Translations under genes and position numbers: made by a program
Notes under the pieces: generated by a model
Told to the model about the DNA's origin: nothing
What the model saw: only the letters and a program-made list of their open reading frames with translations
Database searches by the model: none
Shown here: positions 33,426-42,948 of the stretch, one piece after another
Position numbering within the stretch: the first letter of the stretch is position 1
Layout: each line of letters begins with the position of its first letter
Source of the DNA: Allobosea sp.
GTDB taxonomy: Bacteria; Pseudomonadota; Alphaproteobacteria; Rhizobiales; Kaistiaceae
Direction of reading: 5' to 3'
Length of the DNA: 64,000 nt
NCBI GenBank assembly: GCA_017307955.1
Contig: JAFKFV010000011.1
Coordinates: 62,001 to 126,000, forward strand

Positions 33426-35990
33426 GTGTCCGCCCCGACAGCCGCATCCCCCGCCGACCTCTTGCCCGCGCCGTTTCGCGACTGGTTCGCGCGGCGGGGC
33501 TGGGCGCCGCGTGCGCATCAGCTGGAATTGCTGCAGCGCGCTGAGGAGGGGCGCTCGGTGCTGCTCATCGCGCCGACCGGCGCCGGCAAGACGCTGGCCG
33601 GCTTCCTGCCGAGCCTCGTGGCGCTGGCGGGGCGGCCGAAGCGGTCGCGAAAGCCCGGCATCCACACGCTCTACATCTCGCCGCTCAAGGCGCTCGCCGT
33701 CGACATCGCGCGCAATCTCGAGGCGCCGCTCGAGGGAATGGCGCTCGACATCACCGTCGAGACGCGGACCGGCGACACGCCGGCGCACAAGCGGCAGCGG
33801 CAGAAGCATGCGCCGCCCGACATCCTGCTGACGACGCCCGAGCAGCTGGCGCTGCTGCTTTCGGCGCCGGACGCCGGGCGCTTCTTCGAGAGCCTCGAAA
33901 CGGTGGTGCTCGACGAACTGCACTCGCTGGTCACGGCAAAGCGCGGCGATCTGCTGGCGCTCGGCCTCGCCCGGCTTCGCAAGCTGAGGCCGCGTCTGCG
34001 GGCCGTCGGGCTTTCCGCCACCGTCGCCGAGCCGGACGATCTTCGACGCTGGCTGATGCCGCAGGGGAATGGTGAGCCGGCAAATCTCGCCGATCTGGTG
34101 ACGGTGAAGGGCGGCGCGGCGCCCGAGGTCACCATCTTGCCGGCCGAGACGCGCATTCCCTGGGCCGGGCATTCGGCCGTGCATGCCATGGAGGCAATCT
34201 ACGACCAGATCCGCGCCAGCCGCATGGTGCTCGTCTTCGTCAACACCCGCAGCCAGGCCGAGCGCATCTTCCAGGAGCTCTGGCGGGTCAACGAGGACGG
34301 CTTGCCGATCGCGCTGCATCACGGCTCGCTGGATGTCGGCCAGCGGCGGCGCGTCGAGGCGGCGATGGCGGCTTCGGAGCTGCGCTGCGTCGTCTGCACC
34401 TCGACGCTCGATCTCGGCATCGACTGGGGCGATGTCGACCTCGTCATCAATGTCGGCGCGCCGAAGGGCGCGAGCCGCTTGGCGCAGCGCATCGGACGCG
34501 CCAATCACCGCATGGACGAGCCCTCGCGCGCGCTGCTGGTGCCGGCCAACCGCTTCGAGGTCATGGAATGCACGGTGGCGCTGGAGGCGAGCCTTGCCGG
34601 TGCGCAGGATACCCCGCGCGTCCGGGCCGGCGCGCTGGACGTGCTCGCCCAGCATGTACTCGGCATGGCCTGCTCCGCGCCCTTCGATGCCGATGCGCTC
34701 CATGCCGAGGTCACGTCCGCCGCGCCCTATCGCGATCTCGATTACGAGACCTTCGAGCGCGTCGTCGACTTCGTCGCGACCGGCGGCTATGCGCTGCGCG
34801 CCTATGAGAGGTTCGCCAAGATCAGGCGCGGCAAGGACGGTCTCTGGCGCATCACCCATCCCGCCGTGGCGCAGCAGTACCGGCTGAATGTCGGCACGAT
34901 CATCGAGGCGCCGCTCCTCAAAGTACGCCTCGCCTCGCGCAAGACCGGCGGGCCGGTCGGCATGGGCGGGCGCGTGCTCGGCGAGATCGAGGAGTTCTTC
35001 ATCGAGCAGCTTTCGCCCGGCGACAGCTTTCTCTTCGCCGGCCTCGTGGTGAAGCTCGAAGGCATCCGCGACAATGTCGCCGTTGTCTCGCGCACCCATG
35101 ACGAGGCGCCGAAGGTGCCGATGTATGCCGGCGGCAAGTTCCCGCTCTCCACCTATCTCGCCGACGGCGTGCGCGGGCTGCTCGCCGACGAGGCGAGCTG
35201 GTCGCGGCTGCCGGACCAGGTCGCCGACTGGCTGCGCATCCAGAAGGAAGTCTCCGTGCTGCCGCGGCGCGACCAGCTTCTCGTCGAGACCTTTCCGCGC
35301 GGCGGCCGCTTCTACATGGTCGCCTATCCCTTCGAGGGCAGGCTGGCGCACCAGACGCTCGGCATGCTGCTGACGCGCCGGCTGGAGCGGGCGAAGCTGC
35401 GCCCGCTCGGCTTCGTGGCCTCGGACTATTCGCTGGCGGTCTGGGGCCTCGGCGACATGGGCGCCGCCTTCGCCAGGGACAAGCCGGCGCTCGGCGACCT
35501 CTTTTCCCCGGACATGCTCGGCGACGATCTCGATGCCTGGCTCGCCGAGAGCTATCTGCTGAAACGCAGCTTCCGCACCTGCGCGCTCATTTCCGGCCTC
35601 ATCGAGCGCCGTCATCCAGGCAAGGAGAAGACCGGCCGCCAAGTGACGATGTCGACCGATCTCATCTATGACGTGCTGCGCAGCCACGAGCCCGACCATA
35701 TCCTCTTGCGCGCGACCTGGGCCGACGCAGCGACGGGTCTCCTCGACGTCGCGCGGCTTTCGGACATGCTGATGCGCGTCGAGGGCGCGATCCTGCATAA
35801 GCCGCTCGAGCGCATATCGCCTCTGGCCGTGCCGGTGATGCTCGATATCGGCAAGGAGACGGTCGCAGGTTCGGCGGCAGAGGATATCCTGCGCGAGAAT
35901 GTCGACGATCTCGTCCGCGAGGCGATGGGCGAGGCCTTCCTCGAGGCGGAGCACGGCGCCGGCTTGCCGGCGGGAGTCGTCCTCTCCTAA
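33426..35990 (+). CDS. Ligase-associated DEXH-box DNA helicase (Lhr-like)
   Basis: An 854-aa superfamily 2 helicase of the Lhr-core type (family TIGR04121). Walker A is APTGAGKT (49-56), motif II is DELH (163-166), motif III GLSATVAEP, motif IV-V VFVNTRSQAERIFQELWR and STLDLGIDWGDVD, motif VI QRIGRANHR. A winged-helix and the Lhr beta-sheet domain follow. It would unwind nicked or damaged DNA together with the ligase and nuclease. The GTG at 33426 is the most family-like start; a TTG at 33396 is possible. Confidence 0.92.
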   Translation: MSAPTAASPADLLPAPFRDWFARRGWAPRAHQLELLQRAEEGRSVLLIAPTGAGKTLAGFLPSLVALAGRPKRSRKPGIHTLYISPLKALAVDIARNLEAPLEGMALDITVETRTGDTPAHKRQRQKHAPPDILLTTPEQLALLLSAPDAGRFFESLETVVLDELHSLVTAKRGDLLALGLARLRKLRPRLRAVGLSATVAEPDDLRRWLMPQGNGEPANLADLVTVKGGAAPEVTILPAETRIPWAGHSAVHAMEAIYDQIRASRMVLVFVNTRSQAERIFQELWRVNEDGLPIALHHGSLDVGQRRRVEAAMAASELRCVVCTSTLDLGIDWGDVDLVINVGAPKGASRLAQRIGRANHRMDEPSRALLVPANRFEVMECTVALEASLAGAQDTPRVRAGALDVLAQHVLGMACSAPFDADALHAEVTSAAPYRDLDYETFERVVDFVATGGYALRAYERFAKIRRGKDGLWRITHPAVAQQYRLNVGTIIEAPLLKVRLASRKTGGPVGMGGRVLGEIEEFFIEQLSPGDSFLFAGLVVKLEGIRDNVAVVSRTHDEAPKVPMYAGGKFPLSTYLADGVRGLLADEASWSRLPDQVADWLRIQKEVSVLPRRDQLLVETFPRGGRFYMVAYPFEGRLAHQTLGMLLTRRLERAKLRPLGFVASDYSLAVWGLGDMGAAFARDKPALGDLFSPDMLGDDLDAWLAESYLLKRSFRTCALISGLIERRHPGKEKTGRQVTMSTDLIYDVLRSHEPDHILLRATWADAATGLLDVARLSDMLMRVEGAILHKPLERISPLAVPVMLDIGKETVAGSAAEDILRENVDDLVREAMGEAFLEAEHGAGLPAGVVLS

Positions 35991-36021
35991 TGTGCGGCGA
36001 GAACGAAACGCGAATCGCCGC

Positions 36022-36804
36022 ATGAACCCGCCCGCGACAGCCCTGTCAGCCCCCGATTCCGAAACCTCGACGACGCATTGCGTGGTTGCCGATATCACCG
36101 TCGCGCTGACGGTGGAAGGCGCGCTGCATCTTGAGGAAGAGGCGACGCTCGTGGTCGCCGACCTGCATCTCGAAAAGGGTTCGGCCTTCGCGGCGCGCGG
36201 CCAGATGCTGCCGCCCTATGATACGTCGGCGACGCTGCGCCGGCTGGCCGCCGTCATCGCGCGGCTCGCGCCCCGGCGCGTCGTCGCGCTCGGCGACAGC
36301 TTCCATGACCGGCGCGCGGCGGAGCGGCTCGGCGAGGCCGACCGGTCGTTGCTCGCGCAATTGGTGGCCGGCTGCGAATGGATCTGGATCGCCGGCAACC
36401 ACGATCCGCTGCCGCCGGCCGCGCTCGGCGGCCATGCCGAGCGCGAACTCACTGTCGGCCCGCTGACCTTGCGCCACGAGCCGCGTGGCGGGCGGGCGCC
36501 GGGCGAGGTCGCCGGCCATCTCCATCCCTCCGCCCGCGTCGTCGGCCGCGGCGGCGGCTCGGTGCGCAGACGCTGCTTCATCGCCAATCGCGAGCGGCTC
36601 GTGATGCCGGCCTTCGGCGCGCTCGCCGGCGGCCTCGACGTGCTCGATGACGCCTTCCGCCCGCTGTTCCACGGCGCGCCGTTCCACGCCTTCATGCTCG
36701 GCGAGGCAGTGCACAAGGTGGCCGGCCACCGTCTCGCCGGCGAAGGACGCGGCGCCTATCTGCAGGTCGCGCGGCGGCCGGTCAGACGTCCAGCAGCGCG
36801 CTGA
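36022..36804 (+). CDS. pdeM: Ligase-associated DNA damage response endonuclease PdeM
   Basis: A 260-aa calcineurin-like metallophosphoesterase (family TIGR04123). Metal-binding motifs in order: DLHLEKG (D47, H49), ALGDSFHD, IAGNHDP and AGHLHPSARV. It follows the helicase by 31 bp and completes the four-gene repair set. The ATG at 36022 is chosen because family N-termini begin shortly before the IT-V-L strand. The last 23 bases overlap the 3' end of the DUF1428 gene on the other strand. Confidence 0.9.
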   Translation: MNPPATALSAPDSETSTTHCVVADITVALTVEGALHLEEEATLVVADLHLEKGSAFAARGQMLPPYDTSATLRRLAAVIARLAPRRVVALGDSFHDRRAAERLGEADRSLLAQLVAGCEWIWIAGNHDPLPPAALGGHAERELTVGPLTLRHEPRGGRAPGEVAGHLHPSARVVGRGGGSVRRRCFIANRERLVMPAFGALAGGLDVLDDAFRPLFHGAPFHAFMLGEAVHKVAGHRLAGEGRGAYLQVARRPVRRPAAR

Positions 36805-37135
36805 AGCCGCCGAAGATCATCCGCTTTCCGTCGGCCGGCATGTCTTCCATCATCGCCTTGATGCGCTCGTCGGCCATCACCTTGGCATTGACGGCGTCGC
36901 GATGGGCGCGGTCGCGATATTTGATCCAGGAGAAGATGACGACCTCGTCGTCCTTCAGCTGGACGGAGCGGGGAAACGAGGTCAGTTCGCCATAGGGAAC
37001 GTCGTCGCCGACATATTCGGCATAGGAAAGGGCGCCGTATTCGCGCCAGACCTCCGACGCGATGGTCGCGATCCGCCGGTAATCGTCGAGGCGGGCCTTC
37101 GGCACCGGCAGTATGAATCCGTCGACATAGGACAT
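36782..37135 (-). CDS. DUF1428 family protein
   Basis: A 117-aa protein, MSYVDGFILPVPKARLDDYR at the start and PFDGKRMIFGGF-like end (ADGKRMIFGGFSALLDV), matching the DUF1428 (YbaA-like) dimeric alpha-beta barrel family. Function unknown, cytoplasmic. AAGGAGGAAG precedes the ATG. Confidence 0.88.
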   Translation of the reverse strand: MSYVDGFILPVPKARLDDYRRIATIASEVWREYGALSYAEYVGDDVPYGELTSFPRSVQLKDDEVVIFSWIKYRDRAHRDAVNAKVMADERIKAMMEDMPADGKRMIFGGFSALLDV

Positions 37136-37187
37136 CGCATCTTCCTCCTTGCGGCTTTCGACGATCAGAGGACGAACGGCGCCACAC

Positions 37188-39005
37188 TCAGCCGACGGGC
37201 TGGGCCACTTTTTCGCTCGTCTCCTCGGCAGGCTGGGCAGCGGGCCGTACCCGCCGCCCGACATGGCGGGTCTTCGACCAATGATGCGGCGCGATGATCA
37301 GTTCGCCGATGGCGCGGTAGCAGGCGAGCGACATCAGCAGCCAATAGGCCGGCAGATAGAAGAGTGCCGAGGCCGGCCAGGGCAGGCGGCGCAATCGGAA
37401 AGTCTCGCGCGATAGCAGCACGAAGACGCCATAGGCGGAGACGAGGTTGAAGAGGCTCAGCATCGTCATCGCCGCGAAGAGCGGGCTGTCGGCCCGCCAG
37501 AGCCGCGCCGGGTCGAAGAGGAGCGCCAGCGCGGTCGCCAGATAGACGGGATGGATGGCGGCGGCGACGAGCGAGCCGAACAGCACCAGCAGGCAATAGG
37601 CGAAGCGCCGCGGCCCGATCTCCCGAAGCAGCCGGCGGGGCGAGCGGAGATGCACGAGCAGCGTCTGCATCCAGCCTTTCAACCAGCGCGTCCTCTGGCC
37701 GAGCCAGACGCCGACGGTACGCGGCGCCTCTTCCAGCGTCGGCCGGTCGATGACGCCGGAGCGATAGCCGAAGCGCGCCAGGCGAAGCCCGAGATCGGCG
37801 TCCTCGGTGACATTGTAGGGGTCCCAGCCGCCGACTTCCTCCAGCACGGCGCGGCGGAAATGGTTGGACGTGCCGCCGAGCGGCAGCGGCAGGTCGAGAT
37901 CGGCGAGAAGCGGCAGCACGCCGTCGAACTGCACGGAATATTCGAGCGCGAACAGCGCGGTCAGTCCGTTGGTTGCGGTGTTGTCGACGAGGAGCGGCGC
38001 CTGCACGCAGGCGAGGTCGGCCCCTCCACGCTCGAAGGCGAGATGCGCCTCGACGAGTTGCAGCGGATCGGGCCGGTCCTCCGCGTCGAAGACGGTGACG
38101 TATTCGCCGCGCGCAAGCGGCAGCGCGAAGGCCAACGCCTTGGGCTTGGTGCGCGGGCCATAGGAGGGGACAGCGAGAATCTCGAAGGGCGGCTGCAGCC
38201 TGAGCGCCTTGGCAGCGGCAAGGGTCGCGCTGTCATCGGCCTCGACGATGAGCTTGATGTCGAGTTTCTCGCGCGGCCACACCAGCCGCTGCATGCAGCC
38301 TGCGAGTTCGGCGACCATATGTGGCTCGCGATAGAGCGGCAGCAGGATGCTGTAGACCGGAAGGTTGTCGGGCTCCACCCGCGGCAGCTCCGTCCGGCGG
38401 TGGCGGCGCCGATGCGTCACGACGCTGATCGCCTGCATGCGCAACAGAACGGTGGCCAGGAACACGAAGCCGGCAAGGATCTCGATGGCCGCGACCGCCG
38501 GTGCCCCGAGAAGGAAGACCGCGGCGGCGATGGCGAACAGCAGGACTGCGAGGATTGCGCCTTCGATCCGCGTGACGAGGAGCCGCGCCGAAAGATCCGG
38601 CCGCCACCTCGCCAGCCGGTCCGTCGCATCGCGGACGAGCGCCATGCGGTATCGCGCCAGCAGCAGGCGGCGGATCGCGGCCGGCGTCGTGACGATGACG
38701 AGCCTGGCGATCGCGGGGTCTTTGCGGAGCCGCGCAAACAGCGAGAGGACGTCACCGCTGTCCGGGGCGATGAAGATCACTTTCTCGTCGTCGCGTTCTG
38801 CCGCGGCCAGCGAGCCCTTCCGGATGGCCGCCGCGATCGCGGCGACATCGTTGGCCGTGCCGGCGCGTGCGCGATATCCTTCGCCGAGCGGGTTTGCCAC
38901 GAAGCGGAGCCCGAGCTCGGCCGCGCGCGCCCGGAAGGCGCCCGGCACATCGCTACCAGTGCCCTCGGCGCCTGGCACCGATGACCATTCCCTGCGGCTG
39001 CCCAC
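37188..39005 (-). CDS. Membrane glycosyltransferase, family 2 (XagB-like)
   Basis: About 605 aa. An N-terminal soluble region of about 130 residues resembles the GspE N-terminal domain found in XagB-type exopolysaccharide enzymes, followed by two membrane helices (ILAVLLFAIAAAVFLLG, EILAGFVFLATVLL), a GT2 catalytic domain and further helices. Catalytic motifs: VEADDSATL, FDAEDRPDP (DxD-like), TEDADLGLRL and QRTRWLKGW. It probably polymerises and exports a polysaccharide across the inner membrane. The GTG at 39005 follows a GGGGG stretch; a TTG at 39089 would add 28 residues. Confidence 0.82.
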   Translation of the reverse strand: MGSRREWSSVPGAEGTGSDVPGAFRARAAELGLRFVANPLGEGYRARAGTANDVAAIAAAIRKGSLAAAERDDEKVIFIAPDSGDVLSLFARLRKDPAIARLVIVTTPAAIRRLLLARYRMALVRDATDRLARWRPDLSARLLVTRIEGAILAVLLFAIAAAVFLLGAPAVAAIEILAGFVFLATVLLRMQAISVVTHRRRHRRTELPRVEPDNLPVYSILLPLYREPHMVAELAGCMQRLVWPREKLDIKLIVEADDSATLAAAKALRLQPPFEILAVPSYGPRTKPKALAFALPLARGEYVTVFDAEDRPDPLQLVEAHLAFERGGADLACVQAPLLVDNTATNGLTALFALEYSVQFDGVLPLLADLDLPLPLGGTSNHFRRAVLEEVGGWDPYNVTEDADLGLRLARFGYRSGVIDRPTLEEAPRTVGVWLGQRTRWLKGWMQTLLVHLRSPRRLLREIGPRRFAYCLLVLFGSLVAAAIHPVYLATALALLFDPARLWRADSPLFAAMTMLSLFNLVSAYGVFVLLSRETFRLRRLPWPASALFYLPAYWLLMSLACYRAIGELIIAPHHWSKTRHVGRRVRPAAQPAEETSEKVAQPVG

Positions 39006-39104
39006 GTCCGCCCCCGTTCGACGTTCCGCAACGAGCGGGCCATCGCTATGCTTGCTGCAAACGCTCCGGATCCCAGCCGGCGGCTGCAACCATGAGTGAG
39101 ACAG

Positions 39105-39950
39105 ATGCGACGCCGCTTGGCAATTCCCTTGCGCGGCCCGATCGTGGCAATCGTGATGTCGCTCGCCACGGTGGCGTCGGCCGGCGAGGTCGTGATCCCG
39201 AATTTCTTCGATCCGGGGCGGCGCATCGACCTGCCGCCGCCCGCCGCGCTGACGCCGCTTCGCTTCGCGACGGTCGCGGACTTCCCACCCTTCAGCTTCA
39301 CGGGACCCGATGGCGCCCTGACCGGCTTCAATGTCGAGCTGGCGCGGGCGATCTGCCGCGAACTCGCCGTCGCCTGCACGATGCAGACGCGGCCTTTCGA
39401 GAGCCTCGGTGCATCAATCGCCGAAGACCGCATCGACGCCGCCATCGCCGGCATCGCTATCACGCCGGCCGCACGCGAGACGCTCGGCTTCTCGGATATC
39501 TATCTGCGTCCCGCAGCCCGCTTCATCGCCCCCTCCGGCGCAACGACTGCGGAAATCGATGCCGATAGGCTCAAGGGCCGCACGGTGGCCGTCGCCGCCG
39601 GCAGCGCGCATGAAGCCTATCTCGCGAGCTTCTTTCCAGGGGTGCGGCGCCAGGCAACCACAAGTCCGATCGCCGCGGCTGAGGCGGTCAGGGACGGCGC
39701 GGCCGACTTCGCCTTCGGCGATGGCATCGCGCTGGCGTTCTGGCTGCAGTCACCGGCGGCGAGGGACTGCTGCGCCTTCGCCGGCGGCCCGTATCTGGAG
39801 AGCCGCTTCTTCGGCGAGGGCTATGCGATCGCGTTGCCCAAGGACCGGCCCGAACTTCGCCAGGCTATCAACTGGGCGCTGGACAGCCTCTCCGACAAGG
39901 GCGTCTTCGCGGAGCTCTATCTCCGCTATTTTCCGGTCGGCTATTTCTGA
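39105..39950 (+). CDS. Solute-binding protein, amino-acid type
   Basis: A 281-aa secreted protein of the bacterial SBP family 3: signal peptide through VASAG, then LRFATVADFPPFSFTGPDG, TGFNVELARAICRELAV, RIDAAIAGIAITPAARE and GRTVAVAAGSAHEAYL. Probably binds an amino acid or related compound in the periplasm. No permease or ATPase is next to it, so it is an orphan binding protein or a signalling receptor part. It diverges from the glycosyltransferase gene. Confidence 0.83.
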   Translation: MRRRLAIPLRGPIVAIVMSLATVASAGEVVIPNFFDPGRRIDLPPPAALTPLRFATVADFPPFSFTGPDGALTGFNVELARAICRELAVACTMQTRPFESLGASIAEDRIDAAIAGIAITPAARETLGFSDIYLRPAARFIAPSGATTAEIDADRLKGRTVAVAAGSAHEAYLASFFPGVRRQATTSPIAAAEAVRDGAADFAFGDGIALAFWLQSPAARDCCAFAGGPYLESRFFGEGYAIALPKDRPELRQAINWALDSLSDKGVFAELYLRYFPVGYF

Positions 39951-39953
39951 GGC

Positions 39954-40385
39954 TCAGAGCGTCCGGTAGCGGGCGCGGGCGCCGCGCTCGATGGCGGCGG
40001 CGGTGAGCGCGTCGACATCGAGGACGTCGCGGAGGAGTTCGAGGAAGCGAAGCTCTTCCTGCTCGACATGGAGGTCCGCGGCGGCAACCTCGACGGCGAG
40101 CGCATAGGCCGTCTCGTGCAGCTTCTTCGGCAGCGCCGTCGCGATCACCGCGAGCACCTCGTGCAGGCCGTCGGCCTCGCGGGTGATGGCGGCGCAGTCT
40201 TCCGCCACCTGTACGAGACGATCGGTGTCGAAGCCGCCGAAGATCGGCAGCGTGTTGACGATGTCGCCGATCTTGCGCATCTCGCGATCGGTCATCTCGC
40301 GGTCGACTGCCGACAGCGTCACCATGACATAGATGAGTGCCTCCTGCGGGGAAACGGCACTCTTGGTGGCGGCGGCCTTGTCCAT
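39954..40385 (-). CDS. TerB-like tellurite resistance domain protein
   Basis: A 143-aa all-helical protein of the TerB superfamily: SPQEALIYVMVTLSAVDREM near the start, acidic metal-site region DREMTDREMRKIGDIV, and the C-terminal repeat AADLHVEQEELRFLELLRDV. Members bind divalent metal; stand-alone TerB proteins have no fixed role. Its stop is 4 bp from the convergent binding protein gene. Confidence 0.83.
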   Translation of the reverse strand: MDKAAATKSAVSPQEALIYVMVTLSAVDREMTDREMRKIGDIVNTLPIFGGFDTDRLVQVAEDCAAITREADGLHEVLAVIATALPKKLHETAYALAVEVAAADLHVEQEELRFLELLRDVLDVDALTAAAIERGARARYRTL

Positions 40386-40575
40386 CGTCTGAAACTCCGT
40401 CGTCTTTCCGCCGGGCGGCGGCGCGGCACGAAACTAGGATGTCGGCGGCGCTTGTTCAACGCCTGCCGCGCGAGACAGCCCGGGGGTTCGCCATTGACGC
40501 CGCGCCGCGCGCTCCCTATGCCTCTCGCGCCCGCGCGGCCACAATGCCCGCGGAATGATCCTCCCGAGGTTTCCG

Positions 40576-42237
40576 ATGTCGTCAGCAAGGCCACCCGTTC
40601 TCGATCTTTCGCCCGCCCTCGTCGCCGCGGCGAAAGAGTCGAAAGCCTGGCCCTTCGAGGAGGCGCGGCGGATCATCGCCCGGCTCGAGACACGCGGACC
40701 GAAGTCGCCGGTTCTCTTCGAGACCGGCTACGGGCCGTCGGGCCTGCCGCATATCGGTACGTTCGGCGAGGTCGCGCGCACGACCATGGTGCGCACTGCC
40801 TTCCGCCTCCTGACCGAGGACAAGATCGAGACGCGCCTTCTTTCCTTCTCGGACGACATGGACGGCCTCCGCAAGGTGCCGTCCAACGTGCCGAACCAGG
40901 AGATGATGGCCGCGCATCTCGGCATGCCGCTGACGCGGGTGCCGGATCCGTTCTCGAACGAGTATCCGTCCTTCGGCGCGGCCAACAATGCGCGGCTCCG
41001 TGCCTTCCTCGATTCCTTCGGTTTTGCCTACGAATTCGCGAGCGCGACGGACTATTACGCCTCCGGCCGCTTCGACGGCGCGCTGCGGCGCATGCTCGAG
41101 GTCTATGACGAGGTGATGGCGATCATCCTGCCGACGCTCGGTGCCGAGCGGCAGGCGACCTATTCGCCTTTCCTGCCGATCTCGAAGAAGACCGGGCGGG
41201 TGCTGCAGGTGCCGATGATCGACCGCGACGTCGCGGCCGGCACGATCACCTATGTCGATCCCGAGGACGGAGAGACGGTGACGACCACCGTCACCGGCGG
41301 CGCGGTCAAGTGCCAGTGGAAGGCCGACTGGGCCATGCGCTGGTATGCGCTCGGCGTCGATTACGAGATGAGCGGCAAGGACCTCATCGACAGCGTCAAG
41401 CTCTCGACCCGAATCTGCCGTGCCCTCGGCGCGGAGCCCCCGGAATGCTTCACTTATGAGCATTTCCTCGACGAGAACGGCGAGAAGATCTCGAAGTCGA
41501 AGGGCAACGGCCTCACCATCGAGCAGTGGCTGACCTATGCCTCGCCGGAGAGCCTGTCGCTGCTCATGTACAACAAGCCGAAGACGGCGAAGCGCCTCGG
41601 CTTCGAGGTGATCCCGCGCCATGTCGACGACTATGCGGGCTTCATCGAGGCCTTCCCGCGCCAGGCGACCGAGCACCAGCTCGGCAATCCGGCCTGGCAC
41701 ATCCATTCCGGGCATCCGCCTTCGGTGGTCTCGCCGATCAGCTTCGCGATGCTGCTGAACCTCGTCTCGGTTTCCGATGCAACCGACAAGGCCGTGCTGT
41801 GGGCCTATGTCTCGCGCTATCTGCCCGAGATCGAGCCGGCCGCCCGCGAGAAGCTGGACGCGCTGGCCGGCTTCGCGATCCGCTACTACGACGACGTCCT
41901 CAAGGCGCATAAGCACTATATCCGCCCCGAGGGCGCGCTCGCCGAGGCGCTCGCGGCGCTCGATGCGGCGCTTGCCGCGTTGCCGGAAGGATCCACCGCC
42001 GACGAGATCCAGGCGGTGGTGTTCGATGTCGGTCGCGCCTTCTTCCCCGATCCGGCCAAGAAGGGTCCGGACGGCAATCCGCCGGGCGTCTCGCTCGACT
42101 GGTTCCGCGGCCTCTACCAGGCGCTGCTCGGGCAGGACCAGGGTCCGCGCTTCGGCTCCTTCGTGGCGATCTACGGCATCGCGGAAACGCGCGAGCGCAT
42201 CGCCCGCGCCCTGGCCGGCACGCTGGCGCCGGGCTGA
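40576..42237 (+). CDS. lysK: Lysine--tRNA ligase, class I
   Basis: A 553-aa class I lysyl-tRNA synthetase, the archaeal type that is standard in Alphaproteobacteria. Signature motifs: HIGT at residues 59-62 ([10 protein letters not shown]) and KISKS at 304-308. The rest includes the metal-binding-like region and the C-terminal alpha-helix cage. The ATG at 40576 follows CGAGG with 6-base spacing, better than the ATG at 40555. Essential for translation, so this is core genome. Confidence 0.95.
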   Translation: MSSARPPVLDLSPALVAAAKESKAWPFEEARRIIARLETRGPKSPVLFETGYGPSGLPHIGTFGEVARTTMVRTAFRLLTEDKIETRLLSFSDDMDGLRKVPSNVPNQEMMAAHLGMPLTRVPDPFSNEYPSFGAANNARLRAFLDSFGFAYEFASATDYYASGRFDGALRRMLEVYDEVMAIILPTLGAERQATYSPFLPISKKTGRVLQVPMIDRDVAAGTITYVDPEDGETVTTTVTGGAVKCQWKADWAMRWYALGVDYEMSGKDLIDSVKLSTRICRALGAEPPECFTYEHFLDENGEKISKSKGNGLTIEQWLTYASPESLSLLMYNKPKTAKRLGFEVIPRHVDDYAGFIEAFPRQATEHQLGNPAWHIHSGHPPSVVSPISFAMLLNLVSVSDATDKAVLWAYVSRYLPEIEPAAREKLDALAGFAIRYYDDVLKAHKHYIRPEGALAEALAALDAALAALPEGSTADEIQAVVFDVGRAFFPDPAKKGPDGNPPGVSLDWFRGLYQALLGQDQGPRFGSFVAIYGIAETRERIARALAGTLAPG

Positions 42238-42317
42238 CGCTGATCGATGGCGGCGCCCTTGCGCGCCGCCGCTCGCTGTGGATGGATCGGCGGCATGTCC
42301 TTGCAGGAGCGCCGCCG

Positions 42318-42944
42318 ATGACTCTTGAACACTGGCTCGCCTTCGCCGCCGCGTCCGCGGTCATGCTGGCTATTCCCGGCCCGACCGTGCTGCTCGTGAT
42401 CAGCTATGCGCTTGGCCATGGCCGAAGGGCCGGCCGCGCCACCGTCGCCGGTGTCGCGCTCGGCGATTTCACCGCCATGACGGCGTCGATGCTCGGCCTC
42501 GGGGCGTTGCTCGCCGCCTCGGCGACGCTGTTCACGGTGCTGAAATGGGTTGGCGCCGCCTATCTCGTCTATCTCGGCATCAAGCTCTGGCGCGCCAAGC
42601 CGACCGTCGGCGCTCCGAGCGATGTGGCGGAGACGAAGACGGTCCGCGTCTTCCTGCATGCTTATGTCGTGACGGCGCTCAACCCGAAGAGCATCGTCTT
42701 CTTCGTCGCCTTCCTGCCGCAGTTCCTCGTGGCCGGCGCGCCGCTGCTGCCGCAGATGATCCTGTTCGAGGCGACCTTCCTGGTGCTGGCGACCCTCAAC
42801 GCGGCGCTCTATGGGCTGCTCGCGAGCGGGGCGCGCACGACGATCCGCAAGCCGTCCGTCCAGACCGCGGTCAACCGGGTTGGCGGCTCGCTGCTCATCG
42901 GCGCCGGCCTGCTGTCGGTCGGCCTCCGCCGCGCCAGCGCCTGA
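42318..42944 (+). CDS. LysE/RhtB family exporter
   Basis: A 208-aa inner-membrane amino-acid or small-metabolite exporter with six helices. The family signature is at the start: LAIPGPTVLLVISYALGHGR, then AGVALGDFTAMTASMLGLGA and ALNPKSIVFFVAFLPQF. CAGGAG precedes ATG 42318. It lies 80 bp after lysK, but that closeness does not prove that lysine is its substrate. Confidence 0.88.
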   Translation: MTLEHWLAFAAASAVMLAIPGPTVLLVISYALGHGRRAGRATVAGVALGDFTAMTASMLGLGALLAASATLFTVLKWVGAAYLVYLGIKLWRAKPTVGAPSDVAETKTVRVFLHAYVVTALNPKSIVFFVAFLPQFLVAGAPLLPQMILFEATFLVLATLNAALYGLLASGARTTIRKPSVQTAVNRVGGSLLIGAGLLSVGLRRASA

Positions 42945-42948
42945 TGGG

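Noticed and set aside
33300..36098. A 932-codon minus-strand frame opposite the helicase gene
   Set aside because: The plus frame holds all helicase motifs; the minus frame is low-complexity and has no start signal.
37551..38984. A 477-codon plus-strand frame opposite the glycosyltransferase
   Set aside because: Arg/Glu/Asp-rich shadow translation without recognisable domains; the minus frame has GT2 motifs and membrane helices.
39954..40385. Tellurite resistance operon
   Set aside because: Only an isolated TerB-like domain is present; no terA, terC, terD or terE genes lie nearby.
42318..42944. Lysine exporter assigned by closeness to lysK
   Set aside because: LysE/RhtB family members export many amino acids and other metabolites; neighbourhood with a housekeeping tRNA ligase is weak evidence.
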